Shown piece after piece: positions 36,001-48,851 of a DNA stretch of 64,000 bases (the first letter of the stretch is position 1; every line of letters starts with the position of its first letter). The stretch is from Thermothielavioides terrestris NRRL 8126 (taxonomy: Eukaryota; Ascomycota; Sordariomycetes; Sordariales; Chaetomiaceae): positions 1,488,001 to 1,552,000 of the forward strand of contig NC_016459.1 in assembly GCF_000226115.1 (NCBI RefSeq), read 5' to 3'. A program made the translations under genes and the position numbers. The notes beneath the pieces were generated by a model. It ran no database searches. It was not told the origin of the DNA and was given only the letters and a program-made list of their open reading frames with translations.

Positions 36001-38639
36001 AGGGCCTCTTATACTTCTAGGTCAATAGCAAAGTTTATAGCTAGACCAAAGCCTTTAGTAAGCAGGATATCATCCTCTAAAGTGTCTTTAGTAGTAGTGA
36101 TTATACGCCCTAAGCACTTGATAGTACTAGAAGCGGCTACTAAATAGGTTTTTAGGTACTTAAAGAGCTAGTTCTAGGAATCGAACAAGCTATTGTAGTA
36201 TCTATAGGTTCGCTAGCCTAGGTTAGCCTAATTGGCTCGATAGCGGCAAATACTCTTAGGAACGATTGTTTTACTATAAATGTGAATATATATATTGGTA
36301 GCAAGTACTGTATTAAAGGTCTAATAATATTTGTAATAGGTTAGCTTCGAATTGTAAGCTATATAGGCGATATCCAACTTATCGGTATTATCGGAAATAG
36401 ATAACTTGCGATTAGCCTTAGCTTCGTCATTAGCTTCTAAATCGGATAACGTCTTTAAATTAGCGTCGTCAATAAAGTGCACTTAGTCTTAGGCTCGATC
36501 GTTACACTTAGAATCACAGTTATCTAGGCGGTATTTACTACCTTGATTACAATCTTAGTTATAGCGATTATCGTCGTAGTTCTAGCAGTTATCGCTATAG
36601 CGATTGACATATCTAGAGAGCTTCTTATTAGACTTAGTATTGTTAGAAGTAGTAGACTTACTAGTAAATAAAGACTTCTTTAATTTTAGAAACTTATTAT
36701 AAGCTATAGTAATAAGTATAGGCTATACTTCTATAATCTTATATATATAGCGTACTAAAGTATACTTCGTCTTCGGCTATAGAAGAAAAGATATAATAGT
36801 CGAGTCTAGACGATTATAAATAATATCTATAGCGTTGTACTAGTTTAAATTATTATAATTGATCTAGCCTACTATATATATAAAATATAACTTCTTCTAG
36901 AAGAAGTTTATTAAAGCGTTAAGGTTCTCTATAATATACCTAATAGTTAACTATCCTCGGTTAAACTTGTCGATAGCTACTTAACAATCTATTGTAAAAC
37001 GCTCTACTAATTGATCAAAGACTATATAAAGGCCTGTTTAACACTACTACGAACGTTCCTATATAGTAACTTCGCTATTCTATTAGAGGAGGGCTTAGCT
37101 AGTAAGAACTATAGGTAGGAGGTATAGGATTTACTAAACTACGTTATAGCTAGTATTAAGGTCCTCTAGAAAAGTTGATAAATACTAGATAAAGCAATAG
37201 ATATTAGTAAAAATTATATTCTTACTATCTATAACAACGCCTATATCATTAAGGTCCTTATAGCTAGGATTAAAAGTACTAATATTATTGCGCTTAATCT
37301 TAAACGTAGAGATAGATTAGCTACCTCTAGTACTAGCAGTATCGTAGAAATACTCTTAGTAACCACAGTTCGGAGAAGGTAGGAAAGGTAGACAGTTGTT
37401 TAAGCAGTTGTTTAGATAGCGCCTACCGTCGCTATCGTCTAGGTTGCTTAGATTGTTCGGATTATAGCCGCTAGCGCTAAGGGGCCGCCTAAGAAGCGAT
37501 ATAGCCTAGCGTTGGCTATCCTAAGGCGACTCGCCTTAGCGAGGGTCGCCCTAAGGCGACTTAGCCTAGTATAGGTCGCTATAAGGCGATATAGCCTAGC
37601 GCTAGCCACCTAAGTGCGAATTGTTAGGGTATATAATATAGGCTTGATATACTAATAGTATACCTATAGCTAGGTTGTAGGCTATACTGATATCGACGTC
37701 CTCTAGAGAGATAGGAAAAGCGGTCTATATACGAGGTTAAGCAAGTTAGACTAGGGGAGGCGTATAGAGGCTCTTTATTAGAGAGGCTACAATTACTACT
37801 AAGTAGCGGCTCTAAATCGAAGAAGTGTATAGCTATAGCTCTATAGTCGATATAGGAGTAGCTAGTAGAGGCTCCTTAGCTAGTATAGGATTAGCTAATA
37901 AGTTCTTAGTAGCTAACTAAGCAATAATGTTATTGATCTTACTTAGCTAATTATCTATATTACGTATATACTATATAAGGAGCTCTTCTTAATATTAGAC
38001 CTATTAGGCGACCTTACTAGTCTAAGTAGTAGCTACCTAGAGTTAACCTATAACCTTTAGCAAGTTCTTAAAGCAATTGTAAAAGCTTATTAACCTATTG
38101 AATATAAGTCGAATCTTAGCGATATTAGCCCAAAGTTGATTGATAGTGACAATAGTATTCTTAAGTAAAGTAGTATATTCGCCAATAATAGCTCTTAGCT
38201 TCTTCGTACTCAAACGCCGATTGCAAAGGAACCGTTGAGCTAAAATCGAATCTAACAACGTAAACGTACTTAACGTACCCGATTACCCCTATCTACAATG
38301 TCGTAGAAGGGGTGTAGTAGCTACGTAGGTCGTAGTAGCGATAGTGGTAGTCCAATAGTAGACGCTACGAGTCGCAACGCTATAGCTAACGTACGTAAGT
38401 ACCCCGACCAACGCAACCGAAGACTTGGGCTCCCTCCTATAGGAGCTACAAACGATTGGAATATATATACCAAGGGCGCTAACGACAAAAGATCGAGGCT
38501 TTTATAAGAATTCTATACCTTAGTGTCGCTAGAGATATAGCTATATATATAAGCTACTATATATATATACTACTATAAGGTGTTTTAAGATAAGCTGAAC
38601 TACCCCTATAATATATATAAGCTATATAAAAGTGTCGAC

Positions 38640-39650
38640 TATATAAAAGAGGAGGTTATATAGATTAAGAACAAAGTTAGGCTATAGGTAGGCGCTAGGG
38701 GTATATAGGCAAGGACCTAGGCCTAGGTAGTAGAGTAGGGTATAGCTACGACGTTGGCGCCCTAGCTACTTAAGAGCTATATATAGTATATACTAAAGAA
38801 GCTATTTTATAAGCTTATAATCGACTTTAGGCAAGTACCTATAGATATTGTTAATAGGAGTATAGGGGATATAGTCTAGGCGGTAAATATAGCTATAACT
38901 ATAATAGGAGCAACTACGAAGGGCAGTAAAAGTAGTACTATTATAGTATAGAAGCTACTAAAGAGTAGGAATATAGTAGTTATATTTAAAGAGGATTACT
39001 AGGTATAGTTTACTAATAAGGATAATAAAGCGTAGGTTACTATTATATTTAAGGCAACTATAGTACTTAAGTACTATACCTTTATAGTACTAGTAAAAGG
39101 TATATAGCTAGCTGCCCTAATAAGGTATAGAGATAACCTCGACTACCTAGTAGTAGACTTAGTAAAAGAGAATAAGGTCTAGATTATATATATAAAGCTA
39201 TATATACTATAGGGTAGTACCGAGGGCGATCAAGAGCTATAAACTATATATATATTAGTCGAACTCTATATAGTTAAGGAAGCTATAAGGCTTATTGATT
39301 AGAGTATTCTATTCAACTATATAGTTTACCTTTATAAACGCTTCGAGGGTATAGTATATATAATCCTATACTTTAAATATAGGAAATAGAGATATAAAGC
39401 AATATTCTATAAAGAGGAGGAGGTATATTATCTAGTTTATACCTATATAGCGTATAGCAATAGTAAGACTCTAAAGGAACAAGAGGTATAGTGCCTAGTA
39501 AAGACTAACCTAGCTAGGCATTAGCTAAAGTATATTAACTGTAGAGGTGCCTATATAGCCTTCGATATAAGCTATAAGATCGTATAGAAGTAGTATAAAC
39601 ATATAAGGGAGCAGTTCCTTAACTATCTACTTACGTTCTATATACTTTAA
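38640..39650 (+). pseudogene. L6 ORF1 remnant (gag-like, zinc knuckle)
   Basis: Nucleic-acid-binding ORF1 typical of Tad1-clade LINEs. At about 39,370-39,415 the reading YFKYRKQRYKAIFY has the C-x2-C-x4-H-x4-C spacing with every ligand replaced by Tyr, as expected if TGY and CAY codons were changed to TAY by RIP. Upstream the frame reads QLAALIRYRDNLDYLVVDL with TAG at former Gln or Trp codons. Confidence 0.75.
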
Positions 39651-39699
39651 CCTTAGGTAATAATAGTAATAAAGGCAAATATATAATATAGAAGCTAGG

Positions 39700-42600
39700 A
39701 AGATAAGTTAAAGGAGTAGTACCTAAAGAAACGCCCTACTAAGGTAGGCTAGCCTACCGATATCTAGAGGGTAGGGCGCTCTAATAGTATAGACCTATTC
39801 TAGTTTAAAGTACTCTTATAAACTTTCTAAGGAGCTAGAGTATAAAATAGGAGCGCTACTTATATAACACCTCTATATAGAGCAAGTATAGAGCTAGCTT
39901 TATAGCTTAATATAGTTATAACTAAAAGCCCCTATTCTATACTAAGTATATAGCTATAACGTTAAAGGTATTCTACTAGAATACCAATAGTAGTAGACAT
40001 TGCTTTAATTAGACGCTAGAGGGGAGAGAGGAGTTTGACCTAGTAGTAATTTAAAAGCTATTAGTCTATCTAACTACGACCTTGCCTACCCTACTTTATA
40101 GGCGAGGTAGGTAGTATAAGATAATATATAGTACTAGTAGAGCAACGTTATATATAAGTAAGCGCCTCGACTATATAATATAGTCTACTAAGGCTAGAGA
40201 AGACTAGGTAGCAATAACGTTTAAGAAAGAGGGGTCAGACCCCCTTATAGTATAGTCTATCTACTCGCCTAACTAGGAGCTAGAGTAGTAGTCGCTACTC
40301 TATACCCTAGTAGAGTAGGAGCTAAAAGGGTGTAATATACTTATAGGCGACTTCAACGCCTACTACCTAATATAGAATAGGTAAAATAGAACCTCCTAAT
40401 CAATAGATATACTGCTCTAGATTATAATAGAATAGGAGCTTAAGCTCTATATACCTTGTAGTACGCCTATCTAGGTTCAATAAGGTAATAGAGATAGTAT
40501 AATCGACTATATCTAGGCAATATAAGGTAGTAGTGCCTAGTGGCTAGGGCTATTCGACTTAGTAGGCTTAGACTATATACCCTAGGTAGCTAAAGTGCTA
40601 TTAAAGGGGAGTAGTAGTAGAGCTACTATACTACTAGGCTATAGCTAGGCGCTACTAGATTATAAAAGGTATAAAGCTAAGGTATAGTTCTTTACTCTAC
40701 TAAAGGAGGTTAATATAGTAGAGTAGCTCAAAGAGGTAGTAGACACTCTAATATATAAGCTAACTAGTATTATAGACGTAGTAGCATTGTGCTAGAAGCT
40801 TAATCAAAGGTCCTATATACTATAATAGAACTTTAAAATCAATAAGGCGATATAGGAAGTAAAGAGGGCTAAACGTACTTAGCGATTAAGCTATATAGTA
40901 AGCTCCTAAATATATTATTATAAGGTAGTATAGCGGTTTAAGCACTATACTAGACGGTTATAAACGCTATATTAACGCTACTCTCTTATTAGAACGTTGA
41001 AAGAGTAGAAGCTAATATAGGATATTAAGAGGTAGATACAACTTCGAAGCTATTAACGCTCTAAACCTCTAGCGTTGCTAGTGCTCTAGCTAGGGCCTAG
41101 CGAGCCTTAGAGTATAGTAATATACGCCTAGAAGGCTAAGGTACTAATAAAGCGCTTCTTTCTTATACTATAGGCGTAGTATAATAGTATCCCTAACTAA
41201 GACTAGCCTAAAAGGTCTTTTTATAACATTGCGTCTATTATCTAGGAGGTTTATAATACTAAAATTATAGAGATTATAAGCTATATAGGATTAAACAAAG
41301 CGCCTAGTAAAGACCTTTTTACTAATAAGTTCCTTAAGGCCTATAATAAGGAGGGTAAGCTATTAAAGGTGCTTATAGCGATTATATATATTTGTTTTAA
41401 GCTAGAGCACTTCCTATATAGATTCTACGCTATATAGGTAGTTGTCCTTAGAAAGCTAGGGAAGTCTTTAGAATAGCTAACGGAGGTAGGGGTATACCGT
41501 CTAATATCGCTACTTAGTATAATAAGTAAAATTATTAAAGCGGCTATTATAGACTAGATAATATATATAGCTAAGGTGTATAAGCTGCTCCTAGAGATAT
41601 AGATAGGCTTCTAGCAGTATAGGTCTATAGAGGTAGTAATCTAGGTAGTAACTAATATAGTAAAGACAGTATAGACGTATAGCGCCTATACTTTATTATT
41701 GTAGCTAGATTTAAAGGGCACCTTCAACTAGGTCGACTAGATCTAGCTACTATATACGCTCTAAGAACTAGGCTTTAAGAGGAAGCTAATTATACTTCTA
41801 AAAAGCTACTTCGAAGATTATATAGTATATCTATAGTTTAATAAGATTATAGCTAAGCCAACGACCCTATAGCAAAGTATACTATAGGGTTTACTACTAT
41901 TGCTAATGCTATTTATCTTCTTTATTACCCCTCTATTCTACGCCCTTAAGGCGTATACTAGGCTCCTAATAGTTAGGTATATAGATAATACTAACCTTTT
42001 TACGTTCAGATAGAATATACTAATATACTATTATATATTAGAGAGAGGGTTTACTAAATATAAGAAATAGGCTATAGAACAAAGGATATAGTTTAAACTA
42101 GCGAAGAGCAAGCTTATCTACTTTATAAGGGTATAACAGCTATATATAGAGGTCGTTAATATCCTTAATAAAGGTTAACTAAAGCTTACACCTATAGAGT
42201 TAACGAGGTTCCTAGGTATATAGCTAGACTATAAGCTCTTATTTAGAATATATAAGAAGGTAGTCGAAGCTAAGATAGCTATATAGAAATTTGCCTTTAT
42301 AAGGCTTATAGTAAAGATATATAGGGTATATATTATATAAGCCTAGGAGATCTATATAAAGGTTATTAGAAGCGTCCTTTTATATAGGGCAATAGCGTAG
42401 TATACTCTAACATTGATTAGAGAGACCTTCTATAGGATTGTATATAGCTTTGGTATAACGTAGTTAGGCTACCTTTAGGCAGTTACTAACGTATATAAAG
42501 CTACGTTAGTTTATAACCTAAAAAGTAAGACCTAGGTACCCCCTATCGACCTATATCTTAATCGCTAAGTAGCGTAGACTAAATAGAGGCTCTAGAAAAC

Positions 42601-43477
42601 TAGGCTTATATAGCTCCTATATAATATCTATATAAAGGTAGCGTTAAGGTTAAAGAAGTAGCGCTATATACACTATACCCTAGTAGTAAAACTAGCTATA
42701 AGGGAGTCTTCTATAGAGTAGAGGTAGCTATAGGCTAAGGACTAGCTCTTTATATACCGCCTAGTAGTAGTAGTAAAGGTATAGGACGAAAGCAACGAAG
42801 ATAGCGATTAGAGGCCTTAGGAGCTATAGCTATATACCAATATAGACGTGGCTATAGTAGAGGAGTAGAAGGTATATAGAGAGATATAAATATACTATAT
42901 AGACGTTAGAAGGCTAAAGAGGGTACGCTATAGGGAAGTGGTAGACCTATATAACTTAGAGCCTCTTACCTAGGTACTATAGGTATATAAGAATCTTAAT
43001 AAAATATAAAGCTCCCTTCTTATATAGGTATATACTAAGGCTATTAGCTTTAAGCAGTTCCTATTCTAAAAGGGGGTACTAGATATATCTATACTACTCT
43101 ACTACTATAGTAAGGTACCTAAGACTATTACCTACTTTACAATATACTATAAGGACTCTATAGTTACTATAGAAAAGCCCTATATCTAAGACCAATATAT
43201 ACTATTTATACTACTTAGAAGTAGAAGAGGCGTTTAAAGGATTATAGAATAGCTAATATATACTAGGCGCCTATAGGTGTTCTAACTAGCGTTTAAACTA
43301 AACGTTAAAAGCAAGGTAGGATATAAAAGAGCAATAGAGAGCACTATAGGTATATAGCAAGAGCATAGTAGCTAAGACGGTATAGTAGGGGAGCCTCTAG
43401 TGGCTAGCTATAGGTACTTGGACGTAGGTAAGAGGCGTAAAAAGAGGGGGAAGAGGCGTAGAAAGGTCGGCCTCTAG
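39700..43477 (+). pseudogene. L6 ORF2 remnant (endonuclease, reverse transcriptase)
   Basis: Apurinic-type endonuclease: catalytic motif GDFNAYYLI at about 40,346-40,372. Reverse transcriptase: DLKGTFN near 41,710-41,730 and the active-site box RYIDNTNLFTF at about 41,974-42,006, where the second catalytic Asp has become Asn. The C-terminal region keeps a spacing suggesting a lost Cys/His zinc motif near 43,090-43,150. The end is a basic tail, KRRKKRGKRRRKVGL, followed by TAG at 43,475-43,477, also seen in L3 and L9, and possibly a nuclear-localisation signal. More than a dozen TAG/TAA interrupt the frame. Confidence 0.85.
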
Positions 43478-43756
43478 CTGCTCTTTACAAGTATATAGCG
43501 CGCCTAGCGGCTACGGTACCTATACTAGGAGTATATCGTATATATAAGTGGCGTACAATAGGCTACGTAGGCCGCTATATCTCCGTCGCCACTAGGCTAG
43601 AAAAGTAAGTTCCAGCGAATTGGAGAGAAGGAACTAGGGAGGCCCGCCCTACGTAGTAAGAATACAATGTAGGCGCTACGTGTAAGTGGTGTATATAGAG
43701 GTGGAGGGACCACTTGCCCTTAGTGGCGAGGCGCTAAGTGCCTCTTCGGTGTAAGA

Positions 43757-43778
43757 TTAATAATAATAATAATAATAA
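43757..43778 (+). repeat. (TAA)n tail of L6
   Basis: Simple AAT/TAA repeat ending the LINE just before its target duplication. Equivalent tails mark the 3' ends of L1, L2, L3, L5, L9 and L10. Confidence 0.95.
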
Positions 43779-43790
43779 TATTCGCCAATA

Positions 43791-44582
43791 GTCTAGCTAA
43801 GCTACTTGATAAAAGGCTAATTAGTATCGACCTTAATATACTCTAGGAGGTTCGAAATATCTTTAGCTTCCTCTAAGTCGCTCTAAGTATCTTTGAAAGA
43901 TAGCTTATTACCTAGCTAAGTATCGTTAAGATTATCCTCTTAGCCGATAACAATATTACGATAAGTATACTCCTAGGGAGTAGGCGGCTCTAGAGCTAGA
44001 GGAATAAAGCCCTTATATAGGGTATATAACGTCTCCTCAATCTTCTTAGATATAGTAGCGTCGTACTTAGAGAGTTGCTTAGCCGGCGAAGAGGCGTAAA
44101 AACGAATGTTATAGCTATAATCGGCTATCTTAACTATCGCCTTAGTTTAAACTGTAGAAGCTAGGTCGAATAGGTATATTATTGACAGGATAGTTGACGA
44201 AGGCCTAATTAAAGGTTCGTCGTTGGGCTAAAGAAAAGGGCGTTCCAATCGCTATTGGCCATCGCTACTACGCGAGAAGAACTGGATAGTTAATCGGCCA
44301 TTGCTGTTAGCGATCGCGATCGCCGCTATATAGACTGATTGATCGATAGCTAAAGATCGCAATCGCTATCGGTAGAACCATTATACGATCAAGGCTCTTC
44401 GACTAAACTGTCGTTCAAAGTGGATTAGGTACCTTCAACACTGTCGACCTCGTCAAGTCGCTACACGAAGAAAGCGGGGGTTCAACTAGCTACTACTATC
44501 GGCAAGGCCACTATATAGGCTAGTCGATTGATAACAATAAAAGAATGATCAGGTCAATGATCTTGAAGTCGTAGCTACTACT
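43791..44582 (-). mobile_element. G2 Ty3/Gypsy, gag and leader part
   Basis: Continues G2 on the far side of L6. Homologous, in opposite orientation, to G1 10,558-11,370. Contains the mutated primer-binding site next to the LTR (minus-strand TAGTAGCTACGAC, TGG changed to TAG). CpA/TpG are less depleted between about 44,200 and 44,582. Confidence 0.85.
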
Positions 44583-44831
44583 TAATGCGGAGAAGTGCTA
44601 TAAATACATAGAATAACAAGATATAGATTGATAATACTAGTAGATCGAAGATCTAGGCGGTAGTACACTAAAAAATATATGTCTACAGGGTAGAACATAT
44701 AAGTATATACCGCTTGCCCGAATGGGCCTAGCGTTGCAAAGTCTATAACATAGGGCGTAGGGCACCCTTATCTAATCTATGTACATAGATATATAGGTTA
44801 CATAACCCCCTGTTCCTCCTGCCCTGTATCA
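44583..44831 (-). repeat. G2 5' LTR (Ty3/Gypsy)
   Basis: 249 bp partner of the LTR at 30,981-31,229, followed by the target duplication CTTAT at 44,832-44,836. Confidence 0.92.
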
Positions 44832-46905
44832 CTTATATATATTAGCGACTATTTAGAAGTAGCCTAACTACGTTGCGTTAAAGCTATATATAATCCTATA
44901 GGGGGTCCCTCTAACTGGCATTGGGGTATACTACACTATTGCTCTATATAAGAGGATACTCCTAATGACCTTTATATAGATCTTCTAAGCTTATATAATA
45001 TATACTCTATACGTCTTCGCTATAAGCCTTATAAAGGCAAACTTCTATATAGCTATCTTCGCCTCTACTACCTTTCTATACACTTTAAACGAGAGTTTAT
45101 AATCTAGCTATATACCTAGGAACCTTGCTAACTCTATCGGTACAAGCCCTAGTTAACCTTCGTCTAAGATGTTGACGACCTCTATATATAGCCATTGTAC
45201 TTTTATAAAGTAGATAAGCTCACTCTTCGCTAGCTTGAACTATATTCCCTGCTCTATAGCCTATTTCTTATATTTAGCGAACCCCCTCTCTAACGTATAG
45301 TAGTACACTAATGTGTCCTATCCGAATATAAGGAGGTTAGTATTATTAATATATCTAACTGTTAGGAGCCTAGTATACACTTTAAAGGTATAAAATAGGG
45401 GGGTAATAAAGAGGATAAATAGCGTTAGCGACAATAGCGAACCCTATAGTGTACCCTACTTTAAGGTTGTAGGCTTAGCTATAACCCTATTGAACTATAG
45501 GTATACTATACGATCTTTGAAGTAGCTTTTTAAAAGTATAACTAACTTCCTTTTAAAGCCTATCTCCTAGAGCGTATATAGTAGCTAGACCTAGTTAACC
45601 TAGTCGAAGGTGCCTTTTAGATGTAGCTATAGCAACGAGGTATAGACGCTATACGTCTACATTGTTTTTACTATATTGATTACTATTTAGATTGTTACCT
45701 CTATAGATCTATATTGTCAAAAGCCTCTCTATATCTCTAGGAGTAGCTTATACACTTTAGCTATATATATTATCTAGTCTACAATAGCTACTTCGATAAT
45801 CTTGTTTACTATACTAAATAGCGATATTAGGTAGTATACCTCTACTTTTTTTAGCTATTCCTAAGACTTCCCTAGCTTCCTAAGGACAACTATCTATATA
45901 GTGTAGAATCTATATAGAAAGTGCTCTAGCTTAAAGCAAGTGTATATAATTGCTATAAGCATCTCCGATAGCTTACCCTCCTTATTATAGGCTTTAAGGA
46001 ACTTATTAGTAAAGAGGTCTTTACTAAACGCTTTATTTAATCTTATATAGCTTATAATCTCTACTACTTTAGTATTATAGATTTCCTAGTTGATAGGCGT
46101 AGTATTATAAAAAGACCTTTTAAACTAATTTTAGTCGAGGATACTATTATACTATACCTATAGTATAGGGAAGAAGTGCCTTATTAACACCTTTGCCTTC
46201 TAGGTATACGTTATAGTACTCTAGGGCTTGTTAGGCTCTAGCTAAAGCGCTAGCAACGTTAGGGGCTTAGGGCGCTAATAGCTTTAGAGCTACGTCTACC
46301 TCTCAATATCCTATATTAGCTTCTACTCCCTTAATACTCTAGTAAGCGAATAGCGCTAATATAGCGTCTACGACTAGCTAGTGTAACACTTGAATCGTTA
46401 TACTGCCTTATAGTAGTATATTTAAGAGCTTGCTATATAGCTTAACTACTAAACGTATTTAGCCCTCCTAGTCTCCTATATCGCTTTGTCGATCTCGATA
46501 TTCTACTATAATATATAGGATCCTTAGTTAAGTTTCTAGTATAACGTTGCTATATCTATAATACTAGTTAGCTTATATATCAAGGTATTTATTGTATTTT
46601 TAAGTTCCTCTATTATATTGATCTCCCTAAATATAGTAAGGAACTATACCTTAGCCTTATACCTTTTGTAGTCTAGTAGTGCTTAGCTATAGCCTAGTAG
46701 TATAGTAGCTCTGCCGTTGCTCCCCCTTAGTAGCACTTTAGCTACCTAGGGTATATAGTCTGAGCCTACTAAGTCAAGTAGCCCTAGCTATTAGGTACCG
46801 CTACCTTACATTGCTTAGATATAGTTAATTGTATCGTCTCTATTGCCTTGCTAAACCTAGGTAGATATGTTACAAGGTATATAGAGCTTAAGCTCCTATT
46901 CTCCT
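44832..46905 (-). mobile_element. L5: Tad1-like LINE, continuation
   Basis: Resumes L5 beyond G2; aligns with L2 from about 16,584 to 18,650 (reverse transcriptase and the end of the endonuclease). It breaks off at about 46,905, where a different minus-strand LINE fragment begins, so the 5' third of L5 is missing. Confidence 0.83.
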
Positions 46906-46909
46906 TTGT

Positions 46910-48851
46910 ACTTAGATTCGCCTTTAAGATTCAATTTAAAGGTAAGCTAGTACTTATATAGACGCCTTATATATATTAGCTACCCTATAAGAGTTTATAT
47001 GCCCCTTTTGCTCCTAAGTAATATAAATAGTATATACTGATCTTAGACTATAGGCCTTCCTATAGCAACTTCTAGGTCTTTATAGCATATTGCTAAGTAG
47101 ACAATAATCATTAATACTTTACTATAGTAGTATAGTATTATAGACATATCTAAGAGTCTTCTCTAAAATAGGAACTACTATAAGCTAATAGCTCCTATAT
47201 ACGTCTATATAAGTAGGAAGCTCTATACTTTACTAAGGCCTTTATATACTTATAGGACCTTATCTAAGGGCTCTAGGCTATATAGATTAGCTACTTTTTA
47301 ATAATATATTCTCTCTAGCCTCCTTATATCTATATAATATATCTACTACTCCTTATATATCTTTTACTCCTCTATAGTAACTATATCTATATTAGTATAG
47401 AGCTAGGGCTTCTAAGGCCTCTATTCGTCGTTATTACTACTTTCGCTTTACTCCCCCTCTACTTTAGTAGGGTAGTATAAAAGGAGCTACTCCTTAGCCT
47501 ATACCTACTTTTAATCTATAAGCGACTCCCTTATAGCTAGCCTTGACCCTAGGCTATAGTGTATATAGCGCCTTCTCTTTAACCTTAACGCTACCTTTGT
47601 ATATATATTATATAGGAGCTATATAAGCCTAGTCTTCTAAAGCCTCTACTGAGTATATACTATCCAACGGTTAAGGTAGAGGTCGATAGGGGGTACCTAG
47701 GTTTTATTCTCGAGATTATACACTAGTATAGCCTTATATATATTAGCAACTACCCTAAGGCAACCCAACTATATAGCTTCTAAGCTATATATAATACTAT
47801 ATAGGGTTCCCTTAACCAATGTTGGAGTATACTACGCTATAGCCCTATATAAGAGAACGCTCCTAATAACCTTTATATAGATCTCCTATACTCCTAGTAA
47901 TATATACTATATATCTTTGCTATAAGCCTCGTTAAAGCGAACTTCTATATAGCTATCTTTACTTCTACTACCTTCCTATACGCTTTAAAGAAAAGCTTAT
48001 AGTCTAGCTATATACTAAGGAACCTCGCTAACTCTACTAAGGCAAGCCCTAGTTGGCCTTCGCCTAGTATATTAACGACCTTAGTATATAGCTACCATAC
48101 TCTTATAAAGTAGATAAGCTTGCTCTTCACTAGTTCGAACTATATACCTCGCTCTATAGCCTACTTCTTATACTCGGCGAACCCCCTCTCTAACGCTCTA
48201 TAGTAGGCTAGGGTGTCCTACCTAAATATATATAGGTTAATATTATCTATATATCTAATAATTAAGAGCCCTATATACACTTCGAAGGTATAGAATAGAA
48301 GAGTAATAAAGAGGATAAATAGCACTAGGGATAATAGTGAGCCCTATAGCGTACTCTACTATAGGATTATAGGTATAGCTATAATCCTATTGAACTATAA
48401 ATGTATTATATAATATTCAAAGTAGCTCTTTAGAAGTATAATCAACTTTCTTTTAAACCTAAGCTCTCTAAGTATATATAGTAGCTAGGTCTAATCAATA
48501 CAATTAAAGGCGCCCTTTAGATCTAGCTATAATAGCGATATATAGACGCTATACCCCTATACTGTCCTTACTACGTTAACTACTACCCTAATTACTACTT
48601 CTATAGATCTATACTACTAGAACCCTATCTATATCTCTAGAAGTAGCCTATATGCTTTAGCTATATATATTACCTAGTCTATAATAGCTACTTTTATAAC
48701 TTTACCTACTATACTAAGTAGCGATATAGGGCGATATATCCCTACCTCTGTTAGTTGCTCCTAAAACTTTCTAAGCTTCCTTAAAACAACTATTTATACT
48801 ATATAGAATCTATATAAAAAGTGCTTAAGCTTAAAATATATATATATTATT
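46910..48851 (-). mobile_element. L7: Tad1-like LINE fragment
   Basis: Minus-strand ORF2 from near the C-terminal end to the start of reverse transcriptase, without tail or leader. It is bounded by L5 on one side and by the oppositely oriented L8 on the other, so both ends look like rearrangement points. Confidence 0.75.

Larger units (their letters stand above)
31230..38187 (-). mobile_element. G2 Ty3/Gypsy element, pol and part of gag
   Basis: Minus-strand element running from 44,831 down to 30,981, interrupted by L6. Order read on the minus strand: gag (43,791-44,582, then about 36,300-38,187), protease (about 35,500-36,000), reverse transcriptase (about 33,850-34,950), RNase H (about 33,000-33,700), integrase (about 31,600-32,850), 3' LTR. 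The order RT-RNase H-integrase defines Ty3/Gypsy. Excluding L6, the element is about 8.3 kb. All frames carry many TAG/TAA, so it is dead. Confidence 0.9.
38188..43778 (+). mobile_element. L6: best complete Tad1-like LINE copy, nested in G2
   Basis: 5,591 bp, flanked by a 12 bp duplication TATTCGCCAATA (38,176-38,187 and 43,779-43,790). Layout: leader 38,188 to about 38,600, ORF1, ORF2 ending at 43,477, 3' UTR and (TAA)n tail 43,757-43,778. It is the deepest layer of the nest L4-L5-G2-L6, yet as heavily mutated as its hosts. Confidence 0.93.

Noticed and set aside
38043..38258. Minus-strand frame of 71 codons
   Set aside because: It spans the G2/L6 boundary, so it joins two elements by chance.
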